Below, piece after piece: positions 1 to 13,100 of a stretch of 64,000 nucleotides of DNA. Both the position numbers and the translations under genes were made by a program. The number at the start of each line of letters is the position of its first letter. Position 1 is the stretch's first letter. The stretch comes from Dioscorea cayenensis subsp. rotundata. Lineage: Eukaryota; Streptophyta; Magnoliopsida; Dioscoreales; Dioscoreaceae. The DNA is taken from positions 23,807,016-23,871,015 of the forward strand of contig NC_052475.1 of the NCBI RefSeq assembly GCF_009730915.1. Direction: 5' to 3'. The notes under the pieces were generated by a model. The model was not told the DNA's origin, did no database searches, and saw only the letters and a list, made by a program, of their open reading frames with translations.

Positions 1-577
1 ATACAAAGCTATAGATCCCATAACATCCCCCATTTTCGAGCACATATCCAGCCTCAATCGCAGCTCAACTTGAGCATGATGGTCCTTATCTTTCTTCCTC
101 CTGTTACCCATCTTCCTCTTCTTCACTTTCTTCTCATTCAAAAAGCCACCAGCCACAAATTTTCTTCCTTTCTGATTTGCCCATCTCATCCTTCAGCCTC
201 ATGGAACCATCCCTCTGCTTTCCACCTCTAACCCCAACCATTTCCTCACTACTCACTTGTCCACTCCCTTTATCTATAGACCTTAGAAAAGACATCGTAA
301 AAGTGATACCTTTGTTTGCTTTGTCTCTTGGAGGCATTTCATCAGACACCTTGCAAGCAATGGGTTTGACAAGGGAAAAAGAAGGAAAGCCAAAGAGGAA
401 GTGAGAAAGGGATTGGAACTTGAAGCCATTAGAGGATGAATAAGGGAAGTGGCTGGAGATTGGGAATGGGTCTGGTTGGAAGGGCTTGAGAGGGAGGAAA
501 GAAGAAGCAGTAGTAGAAGAAGAAGAAGAAGCCATGGAGGGATGGCAGTTGGTGTGAGGAAGGGTCTGGGCTTCCAT
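1..577 (-). CDS. PRORP1: PRORP1-like proteinaceous RNase P, 5' exon (partial, runs off left edge)
   Basis: Protein-only RNase P removes 5' leaders from pre-tRNAs; the PRORP1 class works in plastids and mitochondria. The start is at 577 (or Met at 535). The first ~70 residues are rich in Ser/Thr/Phe with few acids, as in an organellar transit peptide, and MASSSSSTTASSF is typical of one. Near the left edge the minus strand reads LDMCSKMGDVMGSIALY, matching the LDMCSKKGDVLEALRLYDEA opening of the first PPR repeat in PRORP1 as I remember it. Lys/Arg-rich sequence lies between. The two parts are in different frames: the N-terminal frame hits TGA at 134-136. Removing one base from the T4 run at 160-163 joins them as KKFVAGGFLNEKK, with no intron signal between. 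PPR array and NYN nuclease domains lie outside the window. Family call moderately sure; it rests on about 20 residues. Confidence 0.65.
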
Positions 578-1289
578 GGCTGTTGATGTTTGGAGGGAGA
601 GACGGTTTCAGATAGGGAGGGTCAGAATGAAATTACCAACTTAGACATCTGGATGAGAATTATGATGCCATTGTGATTAAGGTCAAAATGGTCTTTGTGT
701 TTTTCTTTTTATTTTTTTAAAAAAAAGTCTTTTAGCCCAGTGGCATTATCTCACTGAGAAATGATGGCCTTACAAAATTTTTATTACTTAAATTCAAGAT
801 GCATGGGATACAGTGATGCTAAGGGTCTCCAGTTATGGGATTAGACTGGATGAGGTCGCATGTCGGACCATCATTACCTTCTATGTGCACATAAAATATA
901 TAGCATCAATCATCCGTGCACGTTCATATATTTATAATCCTATAAACGTTGATGTAGATTGTTGGATTTCAATCCAATGGTTATGTACTGTTATATAAAT
1001 AGTAACACTAACACTGTTTTTATGACTAGTTGCACAATAAAAAGTGGGATGCACTGTATTTTCATCTCAACCATTCAATCAATATAAGCACTCGAAAACA
1101 ATCTCAATCATCGAAATCTATTTCTACTAAGTGTACAACGAAGAACACCAAAAATTAAATAAAACCCACAGAAAACCACATCAAATCGTTTGGAACAAGT
1201 ACTATAGTTGACTACTGTTTATTGCACTGTTCATCTATCAGATTGTTTCTATCTCTCTCCTCTCAATCTTCTCTTTATATATATATATA
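578..1289. other. AT-rich intergenic region left of the repeat array
   Basis: No supported gene. It holds the promoter side of the PRORP-like gene (578-650, purine-rich) and otherwise AT-rich sequence. A motif near 733-773 (cagtggcattatctcactg) has a diverged counterpart near 1752-1780 (tagtggtactatctcattg), so the region probably carries old repeat debris. Short open frames here have no codon character or recognisable motifs. Confidence 0.5.
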
Positions 1290-1735
1290 TATATATATTC
1301 TCATGAGAAAATCATAAAATACATAATTTTATATTATTAATTATTTATTTTATTGTATTTTTTGAAAAATATTTGATAAGGTGTATCTGAAAATTTTTAT
1401 TCTCATTCGCATGTGTAATTATTTATAACTTTGTGATTGTTTATATATATATATATATATATATTTTGGTTAGATGTCAATATTTTAGGGTTTAAAATTT
1501 AAATAAAAACAACTTTTATTCGTTAAACATCATGATCCCACCAATTTTAGGGTGCATGTATAAAAACAACTTTTATTCGTTAAACATCATGATCCCACCA
1601 ATTTGTTTGCATGTATTTAATCTAAAAAAATTGGTAGATTGGTACTAATTTATTTCAATTCAATGAGTCTTTTTCAACAAGTTGGATTTCATAAGAAAAA
1701 TTATAAAATATATAATTGTGTATATTTTTTTTTAA
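1290..1735. repeat. Diverged relative of the downstream 230-bp repeat, with internal duplication
   Basis: This block shares the order of landmarks seen in the array at 1870-2560: an ATAAAATACATAATTTT segment, a TTGATAA segment, a GGGTTTAAAATTTAAATAAA segment and an end in CCAATTTGTTTGCAT followed by a TTGGTAGATTGGTACTA-like tail. It contains a ~53-bp internal direct duplication (about 1508-1546 and 1561-1602, both reading aacttttattcgttaaacat) and an (AT)n tract near 1443-1464. It looks like an older copy of the same repeat family. Confidence 0.6.
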
Positions 1736-1869
1736 AAAAAAAAATCACTAGTTTAGTGGTACTATCTCATTGCGAAATAATGGGCTTATCAGACATACGT
1801 TCATTGTTTAGGTTCAGGTTCAAAATGTCTCTGTCAAGATTTGTACTCCAATTGTTGTGTTGGCCAGAT

Positions 1870-2560
1870 GAGATCTCATAAAATACATATCATAATAAAA
1901 AAACATAAAATACATAATTTTGTATTATTAATTATTTATTTAATTATATTTTTTAAAAATATTTGATAAAATATATATTAAAAGTTTTCATTCTCATTCA
2001 CATGTTTAATTATTTTTAACTTTTTTTCGTCTCATTGGGTTTAAAAATTTAAATAAAAGATAACTTTTCATCGGATAAATATCATAATCCTACCAATTTG
2101 TGAGATCTCATAAAAATACATATCATAATAAAAACATAAAATACATAATTTTGTATTATTAATTATTTATTTAATTATATTTTTTGAAAATATTTGATAA
2201 AATATATATTAAAAGTTTTCATTCTCATTCACATGTTTAATTATTTTTAACTTTTTTTCGTCTCATTGGGTTTAAAATTTAAATAAAGATAACTTTCATC
2301 AGATAAATATCATAATCCTACCAATTTGTGAGATCTCATAAAATACATATCATAATAAAAAAACATAAAATACATAATTTTGTATTATTAATTATTTATT
2401 TAATTATATTTTTTGAAAATATTTGATAAAATATATATTAAAAGTTTTCATTCCCATTCACATGTTTAATTATTTTTAACTTTTTTTCGTCTCATTGGGT
2501 TTAAAATTTAAATAAAGATAACTTTCATCAGATAAATATCATAATCCTACCAATTTGTTT
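1870..2560. repeat. Tandem array of three ~230-bp AT-rich units
   Basis: Three direct copies begin with gagatctcata at 1870, 2102 and 2330, so the periods are 232 and 228 bp. Each contains a conserved centre (attctcattcacatgttta) and ends in taatcctaccaatttgt. Copies differ by a few substitutions and short indels. After the third copy the sequence continues into the same tail seen after the diverged copy upstream (gttgatagattggtacta), so the family unit is longer than the array period. There is no coding potential. The near identity suggests recent local duplication. Confidence 0.85.
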
Positions 2561-4020
2561 GCATATATTATTCTAAACAAGTTGATAGATTGGTACTATT
2601 TTTTCAATTCAACGAGTCATTCTCAACAAGTTGGATTTCACATGAAAAATTATAAAATATAAAATTATGTGCATTATTCTAGAAAGTCGAGCCTATGCTT
2701 CTTCTTTTCAATTTCATGGTATCTTGAATAATACTTTCGAATAATAAATTTTGAATGAAAAATAAATCACTGCATAAAATAGTCAAAATTTTGAATTATT
2801 TAACTACAGAGATAATTACTAAAATAATTAAAAAATTTTTTAAAATCTTAAGTTAAAGATCAAAAAATAAACATTATCATAAGTCAGTATATTTTTTTAA
2901 AAAAATATCAGCGAACTACGAATAGAATTTTAATATTTACTTTTGAGTTGTAACAGTCACGAAATATCAATTATCATATAATTTATATAAGGGTGATAGT
3001 CTCATGTAGTTTGTGTTTATTACTTTTTCTAATTTAAAAATATTTTTAAAGACATTTGAATAAAATATTTTGTTTAATATCGTCTCAAAATAGCTTTAAA
3101 AAATAAAATTAAAAATTAAAAATTCGCCAAACAAGCATGAATCACAAGGTAGACAAGTGTGAAATTGGAGACGAGAACAGTGTGGTTGGTCAAGTGTCAA
3201 CCATTAATTTTTTTAAAAAAAGTCTATGTTTTATTCATCATTAATAAATTTCATTGAAGTTGCAAGTGGCATTCAAACTCATTTCTAAGATATCTCCTTT
3301 TCATTCCCAAGGAATCTCTTTTCCTACTTTTTGTAAGTTTGGTAATTTTGTGGTGAGTTCCAGGAAGAAGCATTTACGTACCAAATAAATACATATATTT
3401 AATTATATTATTATGTAATACATATATATATCTATATCAAATTATTCATTTCATTTTTAAATAAAAAATAACTTTAGTATTTCAATGGTATAAAAATATA
3501 TCACAATCATGAATTACTACCTCAACACATATATATATCTTTATTTTATATAAGCCTATAAGTTGAGATTCACAAAATATAAATATTTTTGATATTAATA
3601 GATCAAGAAATCATTGAATATTTTTAAGTTATTTAAAAATTAAAATAAATATATTTTTATCTTTCAAAAATAATATGTGTGCGTAATTAAAAATTCAAAA
3701 CCATTATCTTTATGTAATTCAAGCACTAAAGTGCACTTTTTTGTCTTTATAGGACCAAAACGTAAAATCGTATATACGAACAAAACACAGAGAAAAATTC
3801 ATATTTAGTTTTAAATCTAGCTGAAGATGATATATATGTGTAAATCACTAAATCCTTTGCCGTCTTTTTCACGTTTTAAGAGTTGGAAACACGAATCACG
3901 AGGTGAGAAATTTCAATCACTAGACAATATCAACGGCTGAGATGAAATGAACAGCGAAATCGTGATGTTTGTCCGTGGGCTTTTTGGTCAACTTAAAAGT
4001 AGTCCCCACTGTCTCTATTG
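2561..4020. other. AT-rich intergenic region upstream of AIM1
   Basis: No gene is recognised. The sequence is very AT-rich with short homopolymers and scattered (TA)n tracts, for example 3420-3436 and 3528-3538. The 3' part is less AT-rich and should hold distal promoter elements of the AIM1-like gene. Confidence 0.5.
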
Positions 4021-4026
4021 CTATCG

Positions 4027-4036
4027 CTTATAAAAT
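4027..4036 (+). promoter_or_regulatory. Probable TATA box of the AIM1-like gene
   Basis: TTATAAAATC lies about 125 bases before the ATG at 4156. It is followed by a CT/GTCTTC-rich stretch (4090-4117) typical of plant 5' leaders. Position and leader composition support it; no transcript evidence is available. Confidence 0.45.
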
Positions 4037-4155
4037 CCATCAAAGCTCTTATTAATATCTTCGAAAGCAAAACACTAAACAGAGCTCTCGTCTGTCTTCG
4101 TCTTCGTCTTCTTCGAGTTTTCGATCTATTTCGATCGATCGAAACCCTAGATTAG

Positions 4156-7100
4156 ATGGCGAATGTTTTCGTTTCCATGGAGGTCGGGAGAGATGGAGTC
4201 GCCGTGATCACCATCTCTAATCCACCTGTTAACGCGCTGGCTCCGATTAGTAATCTCGATTCTATTTCCCCGCCTTTTTTTTTAATGCTTGTTTCTTGGT
4301 TTTATGAATTTTTTTTTCTTCGATTGCAGGGTGTTATGTTCTACTTTCTTTTTGAAATTTTTTTAATTGTTGAGTTTTTTCAATAATTTTTTTTTTCATA
4401 GGTTTACCCTTGTTGTGAATTTTTTGTTAATTTTTTTTTGTTGTGTTTTCTTGTCAATTTTGAATTTTGCCATTTTTTTCCTTTTTTATTTTTTTGTGAA
4501 AATTTCTTGATTCTAGAGTGTGTCGGTGATTTCTTTCGTGCTGTTCGCTTTATTAAGTTTTTTTTTTTCTTAATTTTTGTCTTATTCTTCTTCTGCTTGA
4601 AGTGCTTACTCTTGAGTGCTATTTCTCGTGTCTGGTCTCTTTTATTATTATTATTTTTTTATGATTTTTTTTTTAAAAATTTTTAGATAGTTATACTATG
4701 CATGCGTTTTGTTTCCCTTGTTTTTGTGAAGTTTTCTTAATTTTGAACGCTTTTAATGATTTATATCTTGCTTTTGGTATAGTTATTGATGGCTTGAAGA
4801 AGAATTACAAGGAAGCCATGGATAGAGATGATGTTAAGGCAATCGTTTTGACTGGTGAGCTTTTATTGCCGACTTGAATATTTTTTATGACCATTTTTGT
4901 TTGTGATATAATTGTGTTGGAAGTTTTAGCTTTGATGCCGTGAAAGGTAGATTTCCTGACTGCAAGAATTCTGAGAATGTTTTTTCTTTTGTTGGTAAAA
5001 GAACAAAAGCACATTGATTGAAACAGCTGACTTTTCTGTTGGAGATGCAGGTATTAATGTCGTAATGATGTGTGTGTGTCTGTGTGCGTGTGTGAATTAT
5101 ATTCCTAATTTTCCTTCATATGTTGACAAGGAGATATGCAGTGGTTTGTTTCTAATTTTCTGTGAGAGACCTTTTTTGTTGTTTTCACACAAGTATCCAA
5201 CTAGCCTTTTCAAATTTCAACCAGAAAGTTTTACTTCTATGGAAAGCTTTTGAGGACAAGTCTTTTCACATTTTTTCCAGAAAAATAGTTGGCTCATTTG
5301 TTATTTCAGTCAAACACAGATGAAGGTTTAATTTATTTATTTATTTATTTTTGGATTACTAATTTGCCCTGCATGTTGCTTATATTTCCTTGCAGGTAAT
5401 GCTGGAAAATTTTCTGGTGGTTTTGATATCAATGTTTTTGCAGAAGTGCATAAAAATGGTGTGAAATCTTAAGTCTATGCCTCATCTAGTATGCAAGATA
5501 TTATTTTCGTAATTATTTATTTTGCAACTATGTACTGCAGGTGATCTTTCACGTCTACCTGATGTCTCTGTTGATCTTGTGGTGAATACTATTGAAGGTC
5601 TTTGGCTGATTACTGCCCTTTATTTTCATAGCACCTATTTTTTTTTTTCTTTTCTTTTCTTCTTATTTCTTTTTCTAATTGGCACCATGAGCTTTCTACT
5701 ACGCTAGCTTGTTTTATTACAGAAAGGTTCTTATTAATTGATATGTGCTATTTGTATTAACTTCCTTTTCAGATGGCAAGAAACCTTCTGTTGCAGCTAT
5801 TCAGGGGCTTGCCCTTGGTGGAGGTTTGGAACTAGCTATGGTTTGTCCTAAATGTCACTCAAAATTTCTCAGTGGTGTCCTTGTGATGTTCCTTTTCCCT
5901 CTAGGTCTCTGTTTGATATAGTTTTGTGGTTCATTTTGTCCAGGGTTGCCATGCTAGAATATCCACTCCAGAAGCACAACTTGGATTGCCAGAATTGACA
6001 CTTGGTGTCATTCCTGGGTTTGGAGGTAGCTCTAAATTTTGTTTGTTATTGTGTTAGGGCCTTGTATCATAAAGGAACTTGCATGTATTTTTGAACTTCT
6101 CATATAACAAAATTTCATAATTCCTGTGTACATTAAGGTACCCAGCGGCTTCCAAGGCTCGTGGGATTGCCAAAGGCTATAGAGATGATGCTGGTGAGTC
6201 TTCTCTATTTAAGCTAAGGGAAAATCAACGCCCATTAGTACCAATTGCTTGCTTAATCCATTATTTTGTAACTGATGCATGAATTTTAAAGGTTATTGTT
6301 AATTTCTCTTGCATGCCAAGCACATATCGTGACTTTATGCATGGCGTATTCTTCTCTTTTTGGTATTTATTTTCAAAATAGTGCCGGACATAGTAAGTCT
6401 TATGAGATAAAATCATGAATTGAATCAGTTTGGGATTAATAATTATTTCTGAAAATTTAACCTTTTTTTTTTAATTTTTTTTTATCTTAATCAGTGTCTA
6501 GAGTATACATTTGTATTGCAACTTACATGCTGCTCTGTTCGATTCTTTCACCACATATTTATTGGAAGACTTGCCCTTTTGTTTAGGACAAAGATATTTT
6601 AGTCTTTGTGATACAAAATCTGTTCTTGTCCTAGGCATCTGTTAATTTCATTGCTTTTCCACTTCTGATTATCACAAATGTTGTTATTAGACCAGTCTTC
6701 ATATTTTTATTATTAAAGATCATCTCAACTTTCCCATAGAAATATTAGAATTTGGGATCTGTGGAAGTCTAACAATTTCATGTCTCTGTTGATTTAACTT
6801 TATGCAGTTATCAAAGTCAATCCGAGCGAAGGAAGGGAAGGAGTATGGCCTCATAGATTCTGTTGTTTCTTCTGGGGAATTGTTGACTGTTTCACGGCTT
6901 TGGGCATTAGATATTGCTGAGAAGCGAAAGCCATGGGTCACGTCTCTTCATCGCACTGATAGGCTTTGTTCCCTTTCCGAGGCAAATGAAATATTGAAAG
7001 GTGCTAGGCAACAGGCTAAGAAGATTGCTCCAAACATGCCTCAACACCAGGTGTGCCTGGATTCAATTGAGGAGGGCATTGTTTTTGGTGGATATGCTGG

Positions 7101-10100
7101 TGTTCTCAAGGTATGTGACGTCCATCCTTTGAATTGCGTCGATTATCATGCAATTTTAGGTTGCCTTACTAGTTCTTTACAGCTCTAGAATCCTAATATC
7201 AGCCCATTGATTTTGTTTGGCTATCTAACATTGACTTTCATGAAACATTTAGTGTATTGTTTCCTTGTGCATTGGCAAACTGTCTCCGATATATTTGCCT
7301 GCCTTTTTTCTTGCATAAGAAGTATACCTACACTTTCGTCCATCAATCATACGAGTTCTATCCGCAAATGTTGTTTTAATGATTTATTGATTTTTATCCT
7401 GTTCAATTACTCCAAAGGTGAATCATATACTAAATTAGTTTTCTTTACTTCAGGAGGCGAAGGTTTTTAAGGAGCTAGTGTTATCAAGCACCGCAAGAGG
7501 CCTGGTATATGCCTTCTTTTCCCAGCGTGCAACTTCTAAGGTAACTTTTCTTGTTTCTGGTTCCAGTTTCATGCAGATAACTTTATTGTATGTGCTACTG
7601 TCTTTGAACATTCTACTTCATTTTTCCCCATAATTTGAAGATGTCTGATTTCAGTGACACAATGGTTGTTTAATTCTATGTTCTCTTGTTTACATATCTC
7701 ACTTAGACTATTTGATAATTCTCTAGACACTAAGTTAGGAAATTACTCCTTGGAGATTCTGTTTATAATATAAATGGGCTGATGCTCTGCAGATATGGTT
7801 CTCATGATGATCATGCCTTGTTCTTTTGGTATCGCTAGATCACCTGTAAACATAGTATTTTATCCATGTGATGCAATATAGTGGCCATCCATAGAAATTT
7901 CTATGTGTATTACTGATGTACACACCCTTCTGAGTACATTGATTGTTTTGGATAGGTACCCAACGTGACTGATGTTGGATTGAAACCAAGGAATATTAAG
8001 AAAGTGGCTGTCATTGGTGGTGGTCTTATGGGTTCTGGCATAGCGACTGCTCTTCTATTAAGTGACATTTCTGTTATTATCAAGGAAATTGATTCCAGGT
8101 TTCTACAGAAAGGCATCAAAACAATTGCAGGTAGCTCCTTAATTGGTGAACATATGTCTGGATTTAGTTTTATGTACCTTACTTTATCATATGCTTGTAA
8201 AAGAAGCTGCATTTGGATAAGATTTTTTTCTTGTGAAAAATCTGATGCTAAAACCTTCTTTTATAACCCTCAGAAAGAACCATGAGTAGATGAAACATCA
8301 CTTTTAAGTCTTGTAGGGGGCATATCTTTGTGTTCATTTAAAGTTTTTCTGATGCCACAAAATTTTAATTTAACCTTGTTTTTTTAAAGGAAATCTTGAA
8401 GGCCTAGTGAAGAGGAGGTCTATTTCACAGGAGAAGATGAATCAGGCATTGTCACTTCTTAGCGGTGCACTGGATTACTCTGAGTTCAAGCATTTGGATA
8501 TGGTTATCGAGGTTGCTTTCTAACTGTTCATTACCATGTTGTATATGCTATGACAGTCTTTTAAACAATTCTACAGTCAATCTGGGAAAAAGAAACTAGA
8601 AATTATCATTTCCAGGGAAAGTCATTTATTTTTTACCTAGTGTATGCACATGAGTGCAACGTACTAACAGTAACATTAGTCTCTGTTTAAATGTTGATGT
8701 TGACTCTAACCTTATTCACTTGTCTCATTTTATGGAAGTGGGGGTTTGAGAAAAGACAAATGCTCCCATAAATGTTTCCCTTTTAGTGGTAAGATCTTAT
8801 AAGTTATCTAACTATATATTTTGAAATCTGTCTGATCTTCTAACTTTGTGACACACCATGGTATGTGGATCCTTAACGGCCAAAGGCTGTAAATTTTCCA
8901 CATCTTTAATGAGGATAATTTCTCTTTGTCCTATCATATCTTGATTAAAGGAGGAACCACTTGTATTGTCTAATCACATAATCACATTCTTTGTAGGCTG
9001 TTATTGAAAAGATCCCTCTCAAACAATCCATATTTGCGGATTTGGAAAAGGCCTGCTCTCCGCACTGCATTTTTGCAACCAACACATCCACTATTGATCT
9101 CAATATTGTTGGACAGAAGACAAGTTCTCAAGATCGTATCATTGGGGCTCATTTTTTCAGGTCTGCATTAATATATATATCTGTTTATGCTTTCTGTGTG
9201 TGTGTGTGTGTGTGGTAGTGTTTTAGGGGTATTTAGTCATATTCTTGCAGATTATGGTGCATGATAGTTTTAGGTTTGTAGCATATCATCAAAACCCACA
9301 CAACATTTTATCAGGCATTTATGTCCTTGGGTGCAGATTATGGTGCCCATGATAGTTTTGGGTTTGTTGGCATATCATCTATATAAGGAAGCTGTTAACT
9401 AAATGTTGGTTTCTCCTTTATCACCACAACATTTTATCAGGCATTTACGTCCTTGGGTGCAACCATTACGGATGAAGGTTAAGAATCAGTTAAATATTCT
9501 GGGGAACATAGAGTAATGAGTAATATGAAGAGAAGGAATAGGCTATGGAAGGAGGAGTGGAATAAGTTGGAGCTTGCTTGACCTTGTGTTTGGATGTTCA
9601 TAGTTCGGTCACCACCTACTAACTTATATCATTGGTTCTCAAGCTATACCCAGAGCAAACAGTTCTCACAACTGGTAACTTCCTTGGACAAAAATAGGCA
9701 TGATATATTGACCATTGTCAGCTTGATTATGACTTGTAGGATGGTTTTGGTATCTGCCAGTTCACCCTGACCTACATAAACATCATGCTTGAAGTACAAT
9801 AAGCTATAGCAGCCACCTGTATTTTCATGGTGTCACTCAAGCGAGCTCTAGCTTGCTTTTGGATCTTCTAATAATCTTTTATAATGGTGCAGCTTCTTTA
9901 GATGCTTGTGTGGGAGAACTTGTTGGCCTATAATCGATTGAGATAGAGAGGGCATTTAGATTTGGAAACATTGTGGCCTGGTGCATAACGGCATAGAATT
10001 AACCGTTCAGCATGGTTTCATGATTCAGTACGATATGTTGAGATGTATTAAGTAACCATCAAACCTGGGAGTAATTAAAAAAAATTAGCAAAAATACTGA

Positions 10101-13100
10101 AAGTACTTTGAGCTCTAGCTTGCTTTTGAATCTTCTAATAATCTTTTATAATGGTGCACTTTAGATGCTTGTGTGGGAGAACTCGTTGGCCTATAATCGA
10201 TTGAGATAGAGAGGGCATTTAGATTTGGAAACATTGTGGCCTGGTGCATAACGGCACAGAATTAACCGTTCAGCATGATTTCATGATTCAGTACGATATG
10301 TTGAGATGTATTAAGTAACCATCAAACCTGGGAGTAATTAAAAAAATTAGCAAAAATACTGAAAGTACTTCATGCATGCTATTGAAACTTAGACATCAGG
10401 ATGCTATAATGATGTGCCTGATCAGCTCAGGACTCGCGCAACATTCACAGAAGATACTTGCTCTCCATAGAAATTTTACACAAACTCAATACAAGGACAT
10501 ACATGACATTTCTTTTGAATAGCCACATATTTAGCCATGTTTCTGCAACCGAGCATGTGATACAAATCTGATGAGCCTTAACTGTTGCTCAATATGAGCA
10601 TATCAAAAGGCAAAAAGAAAAAAAAAAAGAAAAAAAAAAGCAGAAATGATCGCTGCAGTAGCTATTAGGCATGGCTACCCAACTTGCTTGAAGTTGATTG
10701 GTTTAGAATTATAGTTATCGTATTTTGGTTTCATCTCATAGGTGTTTTTGATTTATGCAGAAAAATTATGCTAACATTCAAGTATTCCAGTAATATACAT
10801 AATTATTCTTATCATAAATGTTTTCAGAATTTAATTTATAATTCTTTCTTATCTATGAGAAACAGTCCTGCTCATGTGATGCCCCTGCTGGAAATTGTTC
10901 GAACGGAAAAGACATCTCCTCAAGTCATCCTTGATCTCATGACTGTTGGGAAGTTGATAAAGAAGGTCCCCATTGTTGTTGGAAATTGCACAGGCTTTGC
11001 TGTTAATCGCACCTTCTTCCCATACACACAAGGATCTCTTCTCCTTTTGCATTTAGGGGTGGACCTGTTCAGGATTGATAAAGTAATCAGCTCTTTTGGA
11101 ATGCCAATGGGCCCTTTCCTGTAAGATTTCCTGGCTCCATAATTTCTTCCTGTTGCATTTGCAAATGCTCACTTTTTATCCTGTCCTAATGTAGACTGCC
11201 TGAATCTTTTTCCATAGCACTCCAAAGCAACGGAGTCTGACTAGTTGGAGTAGTTTAGACTTCCAATTGATAGTTTTTCATCAAAATGTCTGTTTTTATT
11301 TGTCCCCGCCATCACTCAATAATTCTCCATATGTGCCAATGCTCATGCCACTGGTCAATTTTAGATTTTATTGATACTTTTGTCTGTCAACAATTGTACC
11401 GATTGATCTTTGATGTCTCCTTAGACATTCCATCTCCCTTAGATACAGATCCAGTCTTTGACAATGACGAATGAATCTTCTCTCATTCTTGGTTAAGTAT
11501 TATTGTATCAAATACTTCACACATGATATTTCCATAGACATCCTTAGTGGTATTGTGCATGCAATGATTTGAACTTTCATTTTGGGCAATTAATTTTGCT
11601 CCATACCATGCACTTCTTGGGGAAAATCATTTTTTCCCTTGTAAACATGCATAGCATGTATGTTATTAGATATGATCTCAATTTTCAAGTAATTTTATAC
11701 TTTTCTTAATTGCTTTATGCAATATGTAGCATGCCTAAAGAGGCTTCATAGCGCAAGGAGGCAACATTTATTTAAAACATTGACAAACAGTTTGTATAAT
11801 GTATTCAACTCGCCACAAATTAGCTAATATGTTTGGCTTCTATATCTATGTTTGTATCCTTCTAGATATCAATTGAGAATGACATTAGTTATCAGCAACT
11901 AGCTTTTACTTTGGTGCCTGCATAATGTATCAGACATTTTTGTTCTTGTTTTTGCATGATCTTACCTGTTAAATTGATTTTTTTCCCTTATTGATAGATT
12001 GCAAGACTTGGCTGGGTATGGAGTAGCTAGGGCTGTTAAGGGAGTATTTGCTTCTGCCTTCAATGGTCGGACCTTTGAATCTGATCTTGTTGAATTGATG
12101 GTAGAAGCTGGGAGAGAAGGTGCATCTGCAAATCTATTTTTAAAAATTTTATTTTTTACAATATTTTTAGTCTTTTTTACTCATGATTCAAGAAATGATT
12201 TTGGTATGATAGGAAAGAGCAATGGAAAGGGTTATTACATTCATGAAAAGGGCAGCAAGCCAAAACCTGATCCTACAGTACTTCCTATCATCAATGAATC
12301 TCGAAGACGAGCTAACATCATGCCTAATGGAAAGGTCTCTTTTGTGTGCTATTGCATAAAATTTAATGGATTTCATTTATTTTCAACTTTTACATCTATG
12401 ATTGTCTAAATTGATTGTATGTGATAACTTGTAGCCAATAAATGTGAGTGATCGGGAAATTCTGGAGATGGTTTTCTTTCCAGTCGTGAATGAAGCCTGC
12501 AGAGTATTGGATGAAGGGATTGTTGTTCGAGCATCAGATCTTGATGCTGCATGTATTCTTGGAATGAGTTTCCCCAAGTACCGGTTAGTGAAGTAGATTT
12601 TATATATGTTCCTTTGCAGTAGATTTAGTCATCAATGTTTTGTTTCAGTCCTTGATATTTTTCATTTGAGTTAAACTTGGTTTTGTGCCATGACAAAAAA
12701 AGTAGAGCTTTACCTCCCTCATCAATCATATTTGTGTATCTGAATTTTGCCTCTCTGGATATAACCACCATTTGTAATTTCTAATCTGTTCACTTGACAG
12801 TATGCAACTGAAATACTGCACATGTAAGAATTGGACAAGTTAAATGAGTGGTTATCAATGATTTACCCCCACATGTAGAACTTTTTTAAAATTAGGACTT
12901 GCAAGGAGTGAGGTTGGAAATATGAATACATTGTTATTCAAGCAGTTTATGGTTTAGTGTGAAAAAGACAGATTAATATTCTAAGACACTTATGAAAGCA
13001 AGATATTGCAGTTTCTGAGTTCTGAAAGTTACATAACACTCATGTTAAGTATCATATTACAGTGCCCATTCATGAAGAACTGTGCTTTTCTTGTGATGAT

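Noticed and set aside
813-998. Open frame of 61 codons on the plus strand
   Set aside because: AT-rich context, no motif, no splice context and no neighbouring exon; a chance frame.
1870-2560. Regular repeats resembling a CRISPR-like array
   Set aside because: Units are about 230 bp, contiguous and nearly identical throughout, with no spacers, in plant DNA. It is an ordinary tandem duplication.
7965-8285. Stand-alone dehydrogenase-like frame
   Set aside because: It is exon 10 of the AIM1-like gene read past its splice donor at 8131.
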